From Pseudomonadota bacterium (lineage in GTDB: Bacteria; Pseudomonadota; Gammaproteobacteria; Steroidobacterales; MnTg04): a stretch of 64,000 nucleotides of DNA. The stretch lies in the NCBI GenBank assembly GCA_022560735.1, contig JADFSO010000007.1:1-64000 (forward strand), written 5' to 3'. Of the stretch, positions 25,920 to 35,280 are shown in pieces. Position 1 is the first letter of the stretch; each line of letters opens with the position of its first letter. The translations under genes and the position numbers were made by a program. Under the pieces are notes generated by a model, which was not told where the DNA came from, made no database searches, and saw only the letters and a list, made by a program, of their open reading frames with translations.

Positions 25920-27938
25920 TCAATCCGGCTTCCGGAATTTCAGCGTCATGCGATCGCTCTCGCCGATCGCGAGATATTTTTCCCGATCGATTTCCTTCAA
26001 GCGATACGTCGGAGGCAGTGTCCACACGCCTTGCGGGTGGTCCCTGCTGTCTTTGGCGTTGGCATTGATCTCGCTGCTTTCGATGAATTCGAAACCAGCC
26101 GATTCCGCAAGCTCGATGACGTAGTCCTGGCGGGCATAACCCGAAACAGCTTCCGGGTCCTGCTCTTTTTCAGGGTTGGCACGGTGCTCCACCACGCCCA
26201 GGATGCCGCCCGCCTTTAGTGCGGAATACATGCCGCTGAACGCTTCACGGGCAACGCCTTCTCTCATCCAGTTATGGACGTTTCTAAAGGTCAAGACCAG
26301 GTCGGCGGAACCCGGCGGGGCGATATCGAGCAGCAGCGGCGGATCGAAAATCGTGACTTCGACTTTGGAATAACTGTTGGGGTCGGCGGCCAGTTTGTCG
26401 TCAAACTTTTCTGCATTCGATCTGAAATACATAATTTCGGAATCGGGGTCATAACTTGCCGCGTATAATTTGCCGTTGTCCTTCAGATAGGGCGCAAGAA
26501 TCTCGGTGTACCAGCCACCCCCGCCAGGTGAAATTTCAACGACCGTCATGTCCGGTTCGATGCCAATAAATTCCAGCGTTTCAAGCGGATGCCGGTATTG
26601 GTTGCGGGCCCGGGAAGCTTCGCTGCGGTGATCGCCATCGGCGATGGCGGCGAGGCTTGCCGTCAGGGAGCGGTCGAATTCGACGCCGTTGCGCCAGACT
26701 TTGACAATCTGGCGAGAGTCTGAAATATCGCGGGTCGGATCGCCATCGATCAATACCAGGTCGGCGAGCAGCCCCACCGCAATTCGGCCGCGGTCCGCGA
26801 GAGCAAACGCGTCGGCCGCGTTGGCCGTCGCCGCCGACAAGGCCTGGCTGGGACTCAGACCTGCCTGGACCAGCAGTTCCAGTTCGCGGTGCATGCTGAT
26901 TCCGTGTATAACGCCCGCATTGGGAGGATCGGTACCGGCCACGAGCATGACGCCTGCCTCGTGCAGCCCGCGAACGGCATCGAGATACTGATCCAGGTTC
27001 TGGAGATTCTGATTTTCATTGCTGGCCGTCAGATTGGCGATCATTTCATCGTCAAGATAGGGCGTCACGGCCGGGTCTTTTGCGATCAGTGCGCGCGCGC
27101 TTCCGATGACGAAGCCATCCGGGACGGACAGCGTTGCGGTGACAAACATGCCTTGCTGCGCAAGCAATCTCGACAACTCAGGCTCGGCGCCCGATGTGCG
27201 CCAGATATGCGCCAGCCCGTCCGCGCCCGCGCCGATGACTGTTCTGACGTCATCGGGTGTTTCGATATGGGCGACAACTTTCAGGTTTCGCTTATGTGCG
27301 GCCTCGACCAGCGCACGCGTGGTAGCGGCGCTCATGGTTGGCATGCCGTTCATTGCCCGCAAGCCGTTGAGTACGATTTTCTGGTAATCCGCACCATTGG
27401 CAACCCGTTCGGCGACGAAAGCGTCTGCCTGTTGTGGACCGTCTACGGTGGGAATGACGATATCGTATTCGGTGCCGTGGCCACCCGGCGGGGTTGCCAG
27501 CATATCGGTCGACAGGAAGTCGGCGACATCGTCGCGGGTTTCCGCGGCCGTTTTCAGAACCGGGAAGTAACCCGGCCAGGTCATCTGGTCCAGGATAGTC
27601 GTTACCCCGAATCGCAAGGCGGTCTGTAGCTGGCTCACGGAAGAGGTGTGGGTATGGGTATCGATCATGCCCGGCAGCAAAGTCATGCCGCTGGCATCGA
27701 TGATTTCCAGTCCCCCGGGGAGTTCGCTGCTGTCGCTGATTTCCACGATCAGCCGGTCGCGAATCACCACGTGATATCCGTCCAGCGTCCGGGTGCCATC
27801 GAAGACCCGCGCGTTGGCAATGACAAAACCACTGCCGCCGTTGCTTTGCTCCACGCTTGCGCAACTCGCAATCAATAGCAGGGGCAGCAACCAGGTGGTG
27901 CGTGTGATGTGAGGGATTTTGCTGTGTCTTGTATTCAC
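25920..27938 (-). CDS. Lipoprotein fusion: amidohydrolase + COG4798-type methyltransferase
   Basis: 672 residues from GTG 27938 (AAGGAAT 5-6 bases upstream). The signal peptide ends in the lipobox LLIASC with Cys26. Residues about 35-420 are a metal-dependent amidohydrolase: IDTHTHTSS, the Lys-containing YQKIVLNG, VVAHIETP, GADGLAHIW and VAGTDPPN. Residues about 433-672 read as a separate family, the COG4798-like predicted methyltransferases: DGDHRSEASRARNQYRHPLE, then VVEISPGGGGWYTEILAPYL as the SAM-binding loop, and LVLTFRNVHNW. Those proteins normally have their own signal peptide; here the join is close to their mature N-terminus. The reading is continuous with no frameshift. Substrates are unknown. 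Confidence 0.88.
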   Translation of the reverse strand: MNTRHSKIPHITRTTWLLPLLLIASCASVEQSNGGSGFVIANARVFDGTRTLDGYHVVIRDRLIVEISDSSELPGGLEIIDASGMTLLPGMIDTHTHTSSVSQLQTALRFGVTTILDQMTWPGYFPVLKTAAETRDDVADFLSTDMLATPPGGHGTEYDIVIPTVDGPQQADAFVAERVANGADYQKIVLNGLRAMNGMPTMSAATTRALVEAAHKRNLKVVAHIETPDDVRTVIGAGADGLAHIWRTSGAEPELSRLLAQQGMFVTATLSVPDGFVIGSARALIAKDPAVTPYLDDEMIANLTASNENQNLQNLDQYLDAVRGLHEAGVMLVAGTDPPNAGVIHGISMHRELELLVQAGLSPSQALSAATANAADAFALADRGRIAVGLLADLVLIDGDPTRDISDSRQIVKVWRNGVEFDRSLTASLAAIADGDHRSEASRARNQYRHPLETLEFIGIEPDMTVVEISPGGGGWYTEILAPYLKDNGKLYAASYDPDSEIMYFRSNAEKFDDKLAADPNSYSKVEVTIFDPPLLLDIAPPGSADLVLTFRNVHNWMREGVAREAFSGMYSALKAGGILGVVEHRANPEKEQDPEAVSGYARQDYVIELAESAGFEFIESSEINANAKDSRDHPQGVWTLPPTYRLKEIDREKYLAIGESDRMTLKFRKPD

Positions 27939-28034
27939 AAATATTCCTTTTCGGTAGTGACCTCCGCCACGCAGCGGCATTTCTCAACCGATATTAGCCT
28001 TAAAAAAGACCGGGCGAACGAACAACCGGGAAAT

Positions 28035-28091
28035 ATGTAAAGGGTGCTTGACATTTAGCTCGAAAAGCGTAGTGTAAAGGGTACTTTACAC
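28035..28091 (+). promoter_or_regulatory. Promoter and inverted-repeat operator of the membrane protein/XRE pair
   Basis: TTGACA at 28048-28053. A perfect inverted repeat GTGTAAAG-GGTA-CTTTACAC lies at 28072-28091, across the expected -10 position. A partial copy (TGTAAAGGGTGCTT) is at 28036-28049. An AAGGAGA ribosome-binding site follows before ATG 28107. The XRE regulator at 28487 is the likely ligand. Confidence 0.7.
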
Positions 28092-28106
28092 CGGAAGGAG
28101 ACAGGG

Positions 28107-28490
28107 ATGTCCACCATTACTTTTCATCGATTCCGCCGCGAGTTTCTCCTGGCCGCTGTTTTGGCCGTTGCGTTGATGGTTGTGATGTATTTGCTGAATC
28201 TCGACAGGCAGGCAAACAACGCACTGATCATCGGCCTGATACCGGCATTGCCGGGTCTTGCGGCGGTGGCGGTCCTGATGCTGGCCCGGGCACGCATGGA
28301 TGAACTCGAGCGCAAGATCCACGATGCCGCGCTGGCCTTCGCCTTTGCGAGCAGCCTTTTCCTGCTAGTAGCCTATGGGGTCCTGCAGGCGTCGATTGGC
28401 GCACCTACCCTGAACTGGGCGCTGGCCGCGGCCTTGATGAGTTGCACCTGGGCGATGGGGTGGATCGTCTGCGGGCGTCTTTACCGGTGA
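28107..28490 (+). CDS. Small four-helix membrane protein
   Basis: 127 residues with four hydrophobic segments at about 13-32, 40-60, 75-95 and 100-122, and a charged cytoplasmic loop (ARARMDELERKIHDAALAFA). The stop codon overlaps the GTG start of the downstream XRE regulator (GTGA), so the pair is translationally coupled. Such membrane-protein/HTH pairs are common and poorly studied; no function can be assigned. Confidence 0.75.
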   Translation: MSTITFHRFRREFLLAAVLAVALMVVMYLLNLDRQANNALIIGLIPALPGLAAVAVLMLARARMDELERKIHDAALAFAFASSLFLLVAYGVLQASIGAPTLNWALAAALMSCTWAMGWIVCGRLYR

Positions 28491-28678
28491 AGAACAAGGT
28501 CAGGGAGTTGCGCGCTGCGATGAACTGGACGCAGGCGGATCTGGCGGAAGCGCTGGATGTGTCACGCCAGACCGTCAATGCGATCGAAAGGGAGAAGTAC
28601 GATCCCAGCCTGCCGCTGGCTTTTCGCATTGCAAAATTGTTTGGCAAGCGCGCCGAGGATGTCTTTATCGCTGATTGA
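28487..28678 (+). CDS. Small XRE-family repressor (YozG-like)
   Basis: 63 residues from GTG 28487: VKNKVRELRAAMNWTQADLA and then EALDVSRQTVNAIEREKYDP, a minimal Cro/C1-type HTH ending KRAEDVFIAD. It overlaps the membrane protein by 4 bases. Likely represses its own operon at the GTGTAAAG dyad. Confidence 0.88.
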   Translation: MKNKVRELRAAMNWTQADLAEALDVSRQTVNAIEREKYDPSLPLAFRIAKLFGKRAEDVFIAD

Positions 28679-28700
28679 GGGGCGAGCGGCAGGCAGCAGC

Positions 28701-28874
28701 TCACTGACCGGAATTTTGGCGCTGCCTGGGTAAGCGGCCGGCTTTTCTCAGCGCCTCCCGCAAAACAAATTCGATCTGCGCATTGAGGCTGCGCAGATCG
28801 TCATTTGCCCAGGCCTGGGTTGCGGCCAGGATTCGTTCATCGACCCTTAGCGCGAACGCTTTGCGGTTACTCAT
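28701..28874 (-). CDS. Arc-type small DNA-binding protein next to SPFH gene
   Basis: 57 residues: MSNRKAFALRVDERILAATQ, then AWANDDLRSLNAQIEFVLRE. This is the ribbon-helix-helix pattern of Arc-like proteins (beta strand with basic residues, two helices, SLNAQIE). It starts 38 bases after the SPFH gene on the same strand, a pairing seen repeatedly in proteobacteria. It probably binds the 27-bp dyad in front of the SPFH gene. Too short for many gene callers. Confidence 0.82.
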   Translation of the reverse strand: MSNRKAFALRVDERILAATQAWANDDLRSLNAQIEFVLREALRKAGRLPRQRQNSGQ

Positions 28875-28912
28875 TGCCGGGAAGCCACCTCACAAACCTG
28901 CTGATCCGTCGA

Positions 28913-29782
28913 TCAGGTATAAAGCGAACCGGTATTGAGTACGGGCTGCGCGTTTTCCTCACCGCAAAGTACGATCAGCAGGTTGCTGACCATCGCGGCC
29001 TTGCGTTCCTCGTCCAGATCGACAATTTTTTCCTCGCTGAGCTGTTCGAGCGCCATCTTCACCATGCTGACTGCGCCGTGCACAATCTGGGTGCGTGCAG
29101 CGATAATGGCGGATGCCTGTTGCCTGCGTAACATGGCGTTGGCGATCTCCGGTGCATAGGCCAGGTGGCTGATTCTCGCCTCGATCACTTTGACGCCGGC
29201 TTTTTCAAGGCGTGCCTGAATTTCATCGCGCAAGGCCTCGGCGATGATCGCCGGATGGCTGCGCAACGCCGTGCCTTCGCCTTCGTGGGGCTCGTATGGA
29301 TAGGTCGTCGACAGGTTCCTCAACGCGGATTCGGTCTGAATATGAACGAACTCCTGGTAGTCATCGACTTCAAACATAGCCTCGGCCGTATCGAACACTT
29401 TCCAGACGACGACGGCCGCAATTTCGATGGGGCTGCCGCGTGAATCGTTGACCTTGAGCTTGCTGCTTTCAAAATTCCGCACCCGCGTCGAAACGGCGGT
29501 CTTGTTATAAAAAGGGTTAGCCCAGCGCAGGCCGGGATCGCGGCAGGTGCCGACATATTTGCCAAATAACTGCATGACCTTCGCTTCGTTCGGGTGGACC
29601 ATGAAAAATCCGAACCACAGAATGAATGTCACCAGTGAGACTATTATCAGGGCCACGCCCTGGCCGATCGAGCCTCTGCCGATTGCATTCACAAACAGGT
29701 AACCGAACAGCAATTGCGCTGCCAGTATCAGCCCGATCAGCGGGTATCCGGATGGGACTTTCTTGACAATTTCCGTAATCAT
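28913..29782 (-). CDS. SPFH/band-7 domain membrane protein
   Basis: 289 residues. Two hydrophobic segments at about 14-34 and 42-62, then an SPFH domain (about 65-245) with FFMVHPNEAKVMQLFGKYVG, VVVWKVFDTAEAMFEVDDYQ and VKVIEARISHLAYAPEIANA. A helical C-terminus follows. Relatives form oligomeric scaffolds at membranes. First gene of an operon with the Arc-type protein; the promoter carries a perfect 27-bp dyad. Confidence 0.9.
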   Translation of the reverse strand: MITEIVKKVPSGYPLIGLILAAQLLFGYLFVNAIGRGSIGQGVALIIVSLVTFILWFGFFMVHPNEAKVMQLFGKYVGTCRDPGLRWANPFYNKTAVSTRVRNFESSKLKVNDSRGSPIEIAAVVVWKVFDTAEAMFEVDDYQEFVHIQTESALRNLSTTYPYEPHEGEGTALRSHPAIIAEALRDEIQARLEKAGVKVIEARISHLAYAPEIANAMLRRQQASAIIAARTQIVHGAVSMVKMALEQLSEEKIVDLDEERKAAMVSNLLIVLCGEENAQPVLNTGSLYT

Positions 29783-29802
29783 GGCTTTGCCTCATAGATA
29801 TC

Positions 29803-29829
29803 AATATGCTATCATTATGATAGCATATT
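29803..29829. promoter_or_regulatory. 27-bp perfect dyad upstream of the SPFH gene
   Basis: Arms AATATGCTATCAT and ATGATAGCATATT around a single T, centre at 29816, about 20 bases before the SPFH start codon. Probably the operator for the downstream Arc-type protein, or another repressor. No T-run suggests a terminator. Confidence 0.75.
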
Positions 29830-29905
29830 ATCCGAAAGTCAACACAGGCTCTTTTCGTGGCCCATAACTGGTGGTTTTTACTGAGAATTTTTGCGACGCG
29901 CCTGC

Positions 29906-31474
29906 TCAGTTCTCGCATTCGCCCAAAATCTCTTCCCTGATTTCGTCCAGCCAGGGCCGCTGCCGTTGCCGTGGACGGCCGGCACAAGGCTGGGATCTTG
30001 GACAGCTGGTACTCCGCGGGCAAATAATGCTGGCGGGTTCGTCGAGTCCTTGTTCAACCCAGCCGATATTGAGGATTTTTAAGCTGCTGAGGATCTGCCT
30101 GCGCGCCTCTTCCGGTATCACCGCCGAACCATTCTGATTGCGGCAGGCGGCACCGATCATTTCGACTATTCCTGCTGCGTCATATCCCTGGGACTGCAAA
30201 GCTGGCGACAGATCGATGCCGGCACAGATCACGTGCGTATTACCGGCGGAATCTTTCGTACGCAAGGATTCGCAGGCATAAAGCCTTGCCTCGTCCTGTT
30301 TTTGCAGGACTGAAATTTGTGCATACGGTTTACTGGTCTGCCGTTTCAGCATCCGAAAGACAGCCCATTGCCGGCACGGGTCCGAAACCATGCGCATGTT
30401 TCCCCATGGCAGGGGAATACCATTACCCCGATACACTGCACGCAATTTGCCCGGTGGGTAGGCGTCAAAATAATGCCAATGGAGGTAGGGCGATACGGCC
30501 GTCATCCGCCGCATGATCAGCGATGGTGTCAGACCGACCTGGTCGCCTGCATTGACGCTGTAGGCAGTCCGAATCAGGAACTGGCGAAAAGGCAATTTCG
30601 GGCACAACAAGGCGCCGGCGAAGAAAGTGCACTCAAAATCTCGCCAGGCGAAAAGTACGTCGCGCTCCTTGATCTCCTTGAGCTCTGTTTCCGGTCGCGG
30701 CGATGCACCGAGCTGACCGGCCGTCGCCTGGCAGGAACGCAGCCCATCGCCATCATGCAGGACTTTGTGACCAATATGGCAGGCCAGGTCATATTTCAGC
30801 CGTGCTGGTTGATCCTCGAGTTCACGATTCAGGTAGATGGTGCCTGGCGGTTCGAAAAAGGAACGAAAAAGTGTCTTGATTTCGAGCCCGGCATCGTCGC
30901 GAGCGATAAACGGTTTGCGCGAAAACCATTTGATCTCTAGATTGAGTTTCTTCACGATAGCAAGCAACTCATCCACTCCGAGCGGGAATTGCTTCCCGCC
31001 AATTTCCTCCGCTGCCCTTTCCAGGTCAGGAAATCGATTGTGGCGGGCCTCCTGGTAGGATCGAATCAGCAAGGAGGCAAATTGCCTGCCGCTGGTTCCG
31101 GTCTGTGACAACAACTCGGGCAGAGCTGTTCTTAGCTGCTCACGGGAAAACAAAAAGCCTGGTTCCAGCGGGATGCCAGCGACACCGCCACTGGTTTTTC
31201 CTGCCACCGCAATCGTCGGTTGCGGGCTGTCATCGAGAAACCAGCCAGGATCCTTTTGCAATACTTCCGCAAGCAAGGCCAGCAATTTTTCGGAAGGCAT
31301 GCGCTTACCGGTTTCAATCATACTCAGATAAGACACCGACGGAGCGGTCTTGCGATCGACCTGCATGCATCGCAATGACAGGTCGTCCAACGTCAACCGA
31401 TGGCCTTTTCGCAATGTCCTGATCTTCGCGCCGAGAAAATGAGCTTTGCGTAAGTAACCGGTGCCGATCGCCAT
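29906..31474 (-). CDS. RamB/ScfR-like regulator of the glyoxylate shunt
   Basis: 522 residues. XRE-type HTH at about 12-70 (LGAKIRTLRKGHRLTLDDLS, SYLSMIETGKRMPS), then a long C-terminal part with a metalloprotease-like segment (LACHIGHKVLHDG) as in the IrrE/ImmA-like domain of this family, and a Cys-rich end (CPRSTSCPRSQPCAGRPRQR). RamB and ScfR control acetate and short-chain fatty acid genes, including aceA and aceB. Here the gene is divergent from malate synthase and isocitrate lyase, so the same role is likely. The binding site is probably the repeated GTGAAATT region at 31486-31524. Confidence 0.88.
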   Translation of the reverse strand: MAIGTGYLRKAHFLGAKIRTLRKGHRLTLDDLSLRCMQVDRKTAPSVSYLSMIETGKRMPSEKLLALLAEVLQKDPGWFLDDSPQPTIAVAGKTSGGVAGIPLEPGFLFSREQLRTALPELLSQTGTSGRQFASLLIRSYQEARHNRFPDLERAAEEIGGKQFPLGVDELLAIVKKLNLEIKWFSRKPFIARDDAGLEIKTLFRSFFEPPGTIYLNRELEDQPARLKYDLACHIGHKVLHDGDGLRSCQATAGQLGASPRPETELKEIKERDVLFAWRDFECTFFAGALLCPKLPFRQFLIRTAYSVNAGDQVGLTPSLIMRRMTAVSPYLHWHYFDAYPPGKLRAVYRGNGIPLPWGNMRMVSDPCRQWAVFRMLKRQTSKPYAQISVLQKQDEARLYACESLRTKDSAGNTHVICAGIDLSPALQSQGYDAAGIVEMIGAACRNQNGSAVIPEEARRQILSSLKILNIGWVEQGLDEPASIICPRSTSCPRSQPCAGRPRQRQRPWLDEIREEILGECEN

Positions 31475-31485
31475 ATTTAACTCTC

Positions 31486-31524
31486 TTGTGAAATTAACAG
31501 TGTAAAATTTTCTTTGTGAAATTT
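31486..31524. promoter_or_regulatory. Three GTGAAATT-type repeats between regulator and aceB
   Basis: TTGTGAAATT at 31486-31495, TGTAAAATTT at 31501-31510 and TTGTGAAATTT at 31514-31524; centres are about 14 bp apart. They occupy the divergent control region of the RamB/ScfR-like gene and aceB. Binding is inferred. Confidence 0.55.
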
Positions 31525-31563
31525 CTCTCGATTATAACAAGCGAGTGGGTAATTATCGATGCC

Positions 31564-33165
31564 ATGAACAAGCCAAATCCAACCAATGATGCTGTCGAAT
31601 TGTTGGCGCCAGCCCGCAATTGCGACGCGGAGATCCTGACCCCGGCGGCGATCGGTTTTGTGGCCAGTTTGCACGGCCAGTTCAATGAACGACGCCTGAA
31701 ACTTCTCAAAAAGCGTGAGGAATTCCAGGCAGGGCTCGATCAGGGCGAATTGCCCGGGTTCCTGGAAGAAACCCGGGGGATACGGGAAGGGAGCTGGAAA
31801 GTCCGGCCCGCGCCGGCCGATCTGCTTGATCGAAGAGTGGAAATAACCGGTCCGGTCGAGCGCAAGATGATTATCAACGCGTTGAATTCCGGCGCGCAGG
31901 CCTTTATGGCCGATTTTGAGGATTCCTGTTCACCGACCTGGGCCAACCTGCTCGATGGGCAAATCAATCTGCGCGATGCCGTGGTTGGAACGATCTCCTT
32001 CGAGCATCCGCAAAGCGGCAAACAATATGCCCTGGGCGAGAAGGTCGCGACGCTGATTGTCAGGCCCCGGGGATGGCACCTCGAGGAAAAGCACATGCGG
32101 GTCGACGGCGTCACCATATCGGCATCCTTGTTCGATTTTGGCCTGTATTTCTTTCACAACGCCGCTGCGCTGCTCGAAAAAGGCAGCGGCCCCTATTTCT
32201 ATTTGCCAAAATTGGAAAACCACCTCGAAGCGCGGTTGTGGAACGATGTTTTTGTCGCGGCGCAGGAAATGCTTGGGCTGAAGACAGGCACCATACGCGC
32301 AACCGTGCTGATCGAAACGATATCGGCCGCTTTCGAGATGGACGAAATACTCCACGAGTTACGTGATCATTGCGTGGGTCTTAACTGCGGCCGCTGGGAT
32401 TACATTTTCAGTTTCATCAAGAAATTTCGTAACCGCCCGGACTTCGTGTTGCCCGACCGGGCGGCAATCACGATGGAGCGGCATTTTCTCAAGTCTTATA
32501 CGGAACTGCTGATCAAAATCTGCCACCGGCGCGGCGCGCACGCGATGGGCGGCATGGCCGCACAAATCCCGATCAAAGGCGACGATGCCGCCAATGCAGA
32601 AGCGCTGGCGAAGGTGCGCGCGGACAAGGAGCGCGAAGCCAATGCGGGTCACGATGGTACCTGGGTGGCCCACCCAGGCCTGGTACCGGTCGCGCTTGCT
32701 GCTTTCGACGCGGTGATGACAGGCCCCAATCAACTCGATGTCCTGCGTGAAGACGTGGATGTTTCGGCAAACGACCTGCTCAAGGTGCCGCAGGGCGCGT
32801 TTACCGTAGCCAGCTTCCGGCACAATATCCGGGTTGGTGTGCAATACCTGGCTACCTGGCTTGGCGGCAATGGCTGCGTACCCATGTACCACCTGATGGA
32901 AGACACGGCGACTGCTGAAATTTGCCGCGCCCAGCTCTGGCAATGGCTTCGCCATCGGGTTGTCCTCGACAGCGGCGAGGTTGTGACGCCGGAGCTGTTT
33001 GACCGGATTTTCTGCGAAACCATGATCAGCATGCAAAGCAAAACTGCCTGTGGAGGCGCTGCCGATATTCAGATGGACCTGGCTGCGAAGCTGTTTTCGC
33101 AAATGGTGAAGAAGGAATCATTCGACGAATTTCTGACCGTCCCTGCCTACCAATACCTGGACTAG
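31564..33165 (+). CDS. aceB: Malate synthase A
   Basis: 533 residues from ATG 31564, the length of malate synthase A. It condenses glyoxylate and acetyl-CoA to malate. Family blocks: [73 protein letters not shown] with the catalytic Arg, and [24 protein letters not shown] at 31516 is an alternative start but lies inside the putative operator. aceA follows 10 bases downstream. Confidence 0.96.
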   Translation: MNKPNPTNDAVELLAPARNCDAEILTPAAIGFVASLHGQFNERRLKLLKKREEFQAGLDQGELPGFLEETRGIREGSWKVRPAPADLLDRRVEITGPVERKMIINALNSGAQAFMADFEDSCSPTWANLLDGQINLRDAVVGTISFEHPQSGKQYALGEKVATLIVRPRGWHLEEKHMRVDGVTISASLFDFGLYFFHNAAALLEKGSGPYFYLPKLENHLEARLWNDVFVAAQEMLGLKTGTIRATVLIETISAAFEMDEILHELRDHCVGLNCGRWDYIFSFIKKFRNRPDFVLPDRAAITMERHFLKSYTELLIKICHRRGAHAMGGMAAQIPIKGDDAANAEALAKVRADKEREANAGHDGTWVAHPGLVPVALAAFDAVMTGPNQLDVLREDVDVSANDLLKVPQGAFTVASFRHNIRVGVQYLATWLGGNGCVPMYHLMEDTATAEICRAQLWQWLRHRVVLDSGEVVTPELFDRIFCETMISMQSKTACGGAADIQMDLAAKLFSQMVKKESFDEFLTVPAYQYLD

Positions 33166-33175
33166 GAGACAAAAG

Positions 33176-34462
33176 ATGACGCGGAGAATACAGATCGAAT
33201 TGCTGCAGAAAGAGTGGCTGGAAGAACCGCGCTGGCAAGGCGTTAAGCGCCCGTATGGAGCGGAAGATGTCTTGAGGCTTCGCGGGTCGGTCCTGGTAGA
33301 GCATACCCTTGCCCGTCTGGGCGCGGAGAAATTCTGGCGCGCCCTGCATGGCGAAAAACCGGTCTGCGCGCTCGGCGCCGTAACCGGCAACCAGGCCATT
33401 CAGGAAGTGCAGGCGGGTCTTAATGCGGTTTACTGTTCGGGCTGGCAGGTGGCCGGCGACGGCAACAGCGCTGGCGAGATGTATCCGGATCAAAGCCTGT
33501 ACCCGGTGGATTCGGTCCCGAAAATGGTTGAGCGTATAAACAATGCGCTGCTCAGAACCGACGAGATCCACGGGCTCGACGACGACGACTCGATTGACTG
33601 GCTGGTGCCCGTCATTGCTGATGCAGAAGCCGGTTTTGGTGGCAACCTCAACGCTTTCGAGCTGATGAAACACATGATTCGCGCCGGCGCCGCCGGAGTA
33701 CACTTCGAAGACCAGTTGTCTTCGGCGAAAAAATGCGGACACATGGGCGGTAAAGTTCTAGTTCCGACCCAGGAAGCGATTGGCAAATTGGTGGCTGCCA
33801 GGCTGGCCGCCGACGTGATGGCAGTGCCCGCATTGGTGATTGCGCGTACCGACGCGAACGGTGCGGGTCTTCTGACAGCGGACTGTGATGAACGGGATCG
33901 CCGGTTCCTGACGGGCGGGCGGTCTGCGGAAGGCTTTTACAACGTGAGAGAAGGTATCGATCAGGCGATCGATCGAGGATTGTCATACGCACCTTTTGCT
34001 GACCTGATTTGGTGTGAAACTTCGCAACCTGACCTGGCGGAAGCAAGGAAATTTTCTGAAGCCGTCAAAAAGAGATATCCGGACCAACTTCTCGCATACA
34101 ACTGTTCGCCCTCGTTTAACTGGAAAGCGAACCTGGACGACAAGACCATGCGGCGTTTTCGGGAGGAACTCGCAGCCATGGGCTACCGCTTCCAATTTAT
34201 AACGCTGGCCGGCTGGCACTCACTGAACCTGGGCATGTTCGAGTTGAGCAGGGCCTACCAGGCAGAAGGAATGTACGCTTACTCGAATTTCCAGCAGAGA
34301 GAATTCAGTAACGAAGAATACGGGTTCCGCGCGACACGGCACCAGAGCTTTGTCGGTACCGGTTATTTTGATACCGTGCAAACAATCATTGCCGGCGGTC
34401 AGGCGTCAACGACTGCGTTAAGCGGAAGCACGGAGCAGGAGCAGTTCCGCCAGGCGGTGTAG
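33176..34462 (+). CDS. aceA: Isocitrate lyase
   Basis: 428 residues. Cleaves isocitrate to glyoxylate and succinate. The catalytic loop [16 protein letters not shown] is at about residues 186-201; [30 protein letters not shown] and [15 protein letters not shown] are also conserved. AGGAGACAAAAG precedes the ATG. Second gene of the glyoxylate operon behind aceB. It would compete with isocitrate dehydrogenase encoded at 53412-54716. Confidence 0.97.
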   Translation: MTRRIQIELLQKEWLEEPRWQGVKRPYGAEDVLRLRGSVLVEHTLARLGAEKFWRALHGEKPVCALGAVTGNQAIQEVQAGLNAVYCSGWQVAGDGNSAGEMYPDQSLYPVDSVPKMVERINNALLRTDEIHGLDDDDSIDWLVPVIADAEAGFGGNLNAFELMKHMIRAGAAGVHFEDQLSSAKKCGHMGGKVLVPTQEAIGKLVAARLAADVMAVPALVIARTDANGAGLLTADCDERDRRFLTGGRSAEGFYNVREGIDQAIDRGLSYAPFADLIWCETSQPDLAEARKFSEAVKKRYPDQLLAYNCSPSFNWKANLDDKTMRRFREELAAMGYRFQFITLAGWHSLNLGMFELSRAYQAEGMYAYSNFQQREFSNEEYGFRATRHQSFVGTGYFDTVQTIIAGGQASTTALSGSTEQEQFRQAV

Positions 34463-34524
34463 GAATGGCAGCTAAATTCTTTCACCGTTTGGCACACATC
34501 GACGTGATACCTCTTCAGGAGTCT

Positions 34525-35208
34525 TTAATCGTCTCCCATGAAAAGCATAAGAACGTACCAGAACAGCAGGGCGATCGATGCGAACAACTGCAAGGACGCG
34601 GCCACATGCTGACCCGGCCCGTATTCGTGCAGGATTTTCGAGGTGTCGAAAAGCACGGCGCCACCGGCATAGAGTACCATGGCCGCGCTGAACCAAAGAC
34701 CCAGCGATGAGCCGAACAGAACCGAAAATACGATCATGCCCATTGCCAGCATCCCGCCCCACATCATGAATGGCTGGAGAAAAGAAAAGTTTTTGCGGGT
34801 GACGAAAACCACCGCTGTCAATGCAGTAAATGCCAGCAGAGTTACAACCGCGGCGTTTTCGATCGTGCCCGGCGCGTAGCTCTCGGCGATATAGAGTAAT
34901 GGCACAAATATGATTGCTTCGGCTGCGACGAAAGCCGCCAGCGCCAGGTATTGCGTACTTGCCGATTTTGCCGATTGCGCAGCCCGGCTGGCCAGCCAGG
35001 CCACCAGTATGAAACCACCCAGAACCATCAGCCAGCTGACGCCCAGGAGCGCACGCGCTATCGTTTCGGCATACCCAGTGGTGAACAAATAGTATTCAAT
35101 AAACACAAAACCGGAGATCGCACCAAACAAATGCGCGTAGGTCTTGAGGATGAAATCGGCTTGCTGTTCGGCCGCCATAGCGGGAGCGTATTGAATTGTG
35201 CGGTTCAT
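34525..35208 (-). CDS. Bax inhibitor-1/YccA-family membrane protein
   Basis: 227 residues with seven hydrophobic segments and the family motif FDTSKILHEYGPGQHV near the end, containing the conserved Asp pair region. Related proteins (YccA, YbhL) are inner-membrane proteins; YccA modulates FtsH proteolysis, and others leak calcium. Convergent with aceA. Confidence 0.9.
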   Translation of the reverse strand: MNRTIQYAPAMAAEQQADFILKTYAHLFGAISGFVFIEYYLFTTGYAETIARALLGVSWLMVLGGFILVAWLASRAAQSAKSASTQYLALAAFVAAEAIIFVPLLYIAESYAPGTIENAAVVTLLAFTALTAVVFVTRKNFSFLQPFMMWGGMLAMGMIVFSVLFGSSLGLWFSAAMVLYAGGAVLFDTSKILHEYGPGQHVAASLQLFASIALLFWYVLMLFMGDD

Positions 35209-35280
35209 GAATGACCTCGGGTTAAGGTGTATTTGGATTGGGTCGAGTATAACAACTAAGCGGTGGCTGCTGAAAACAGT

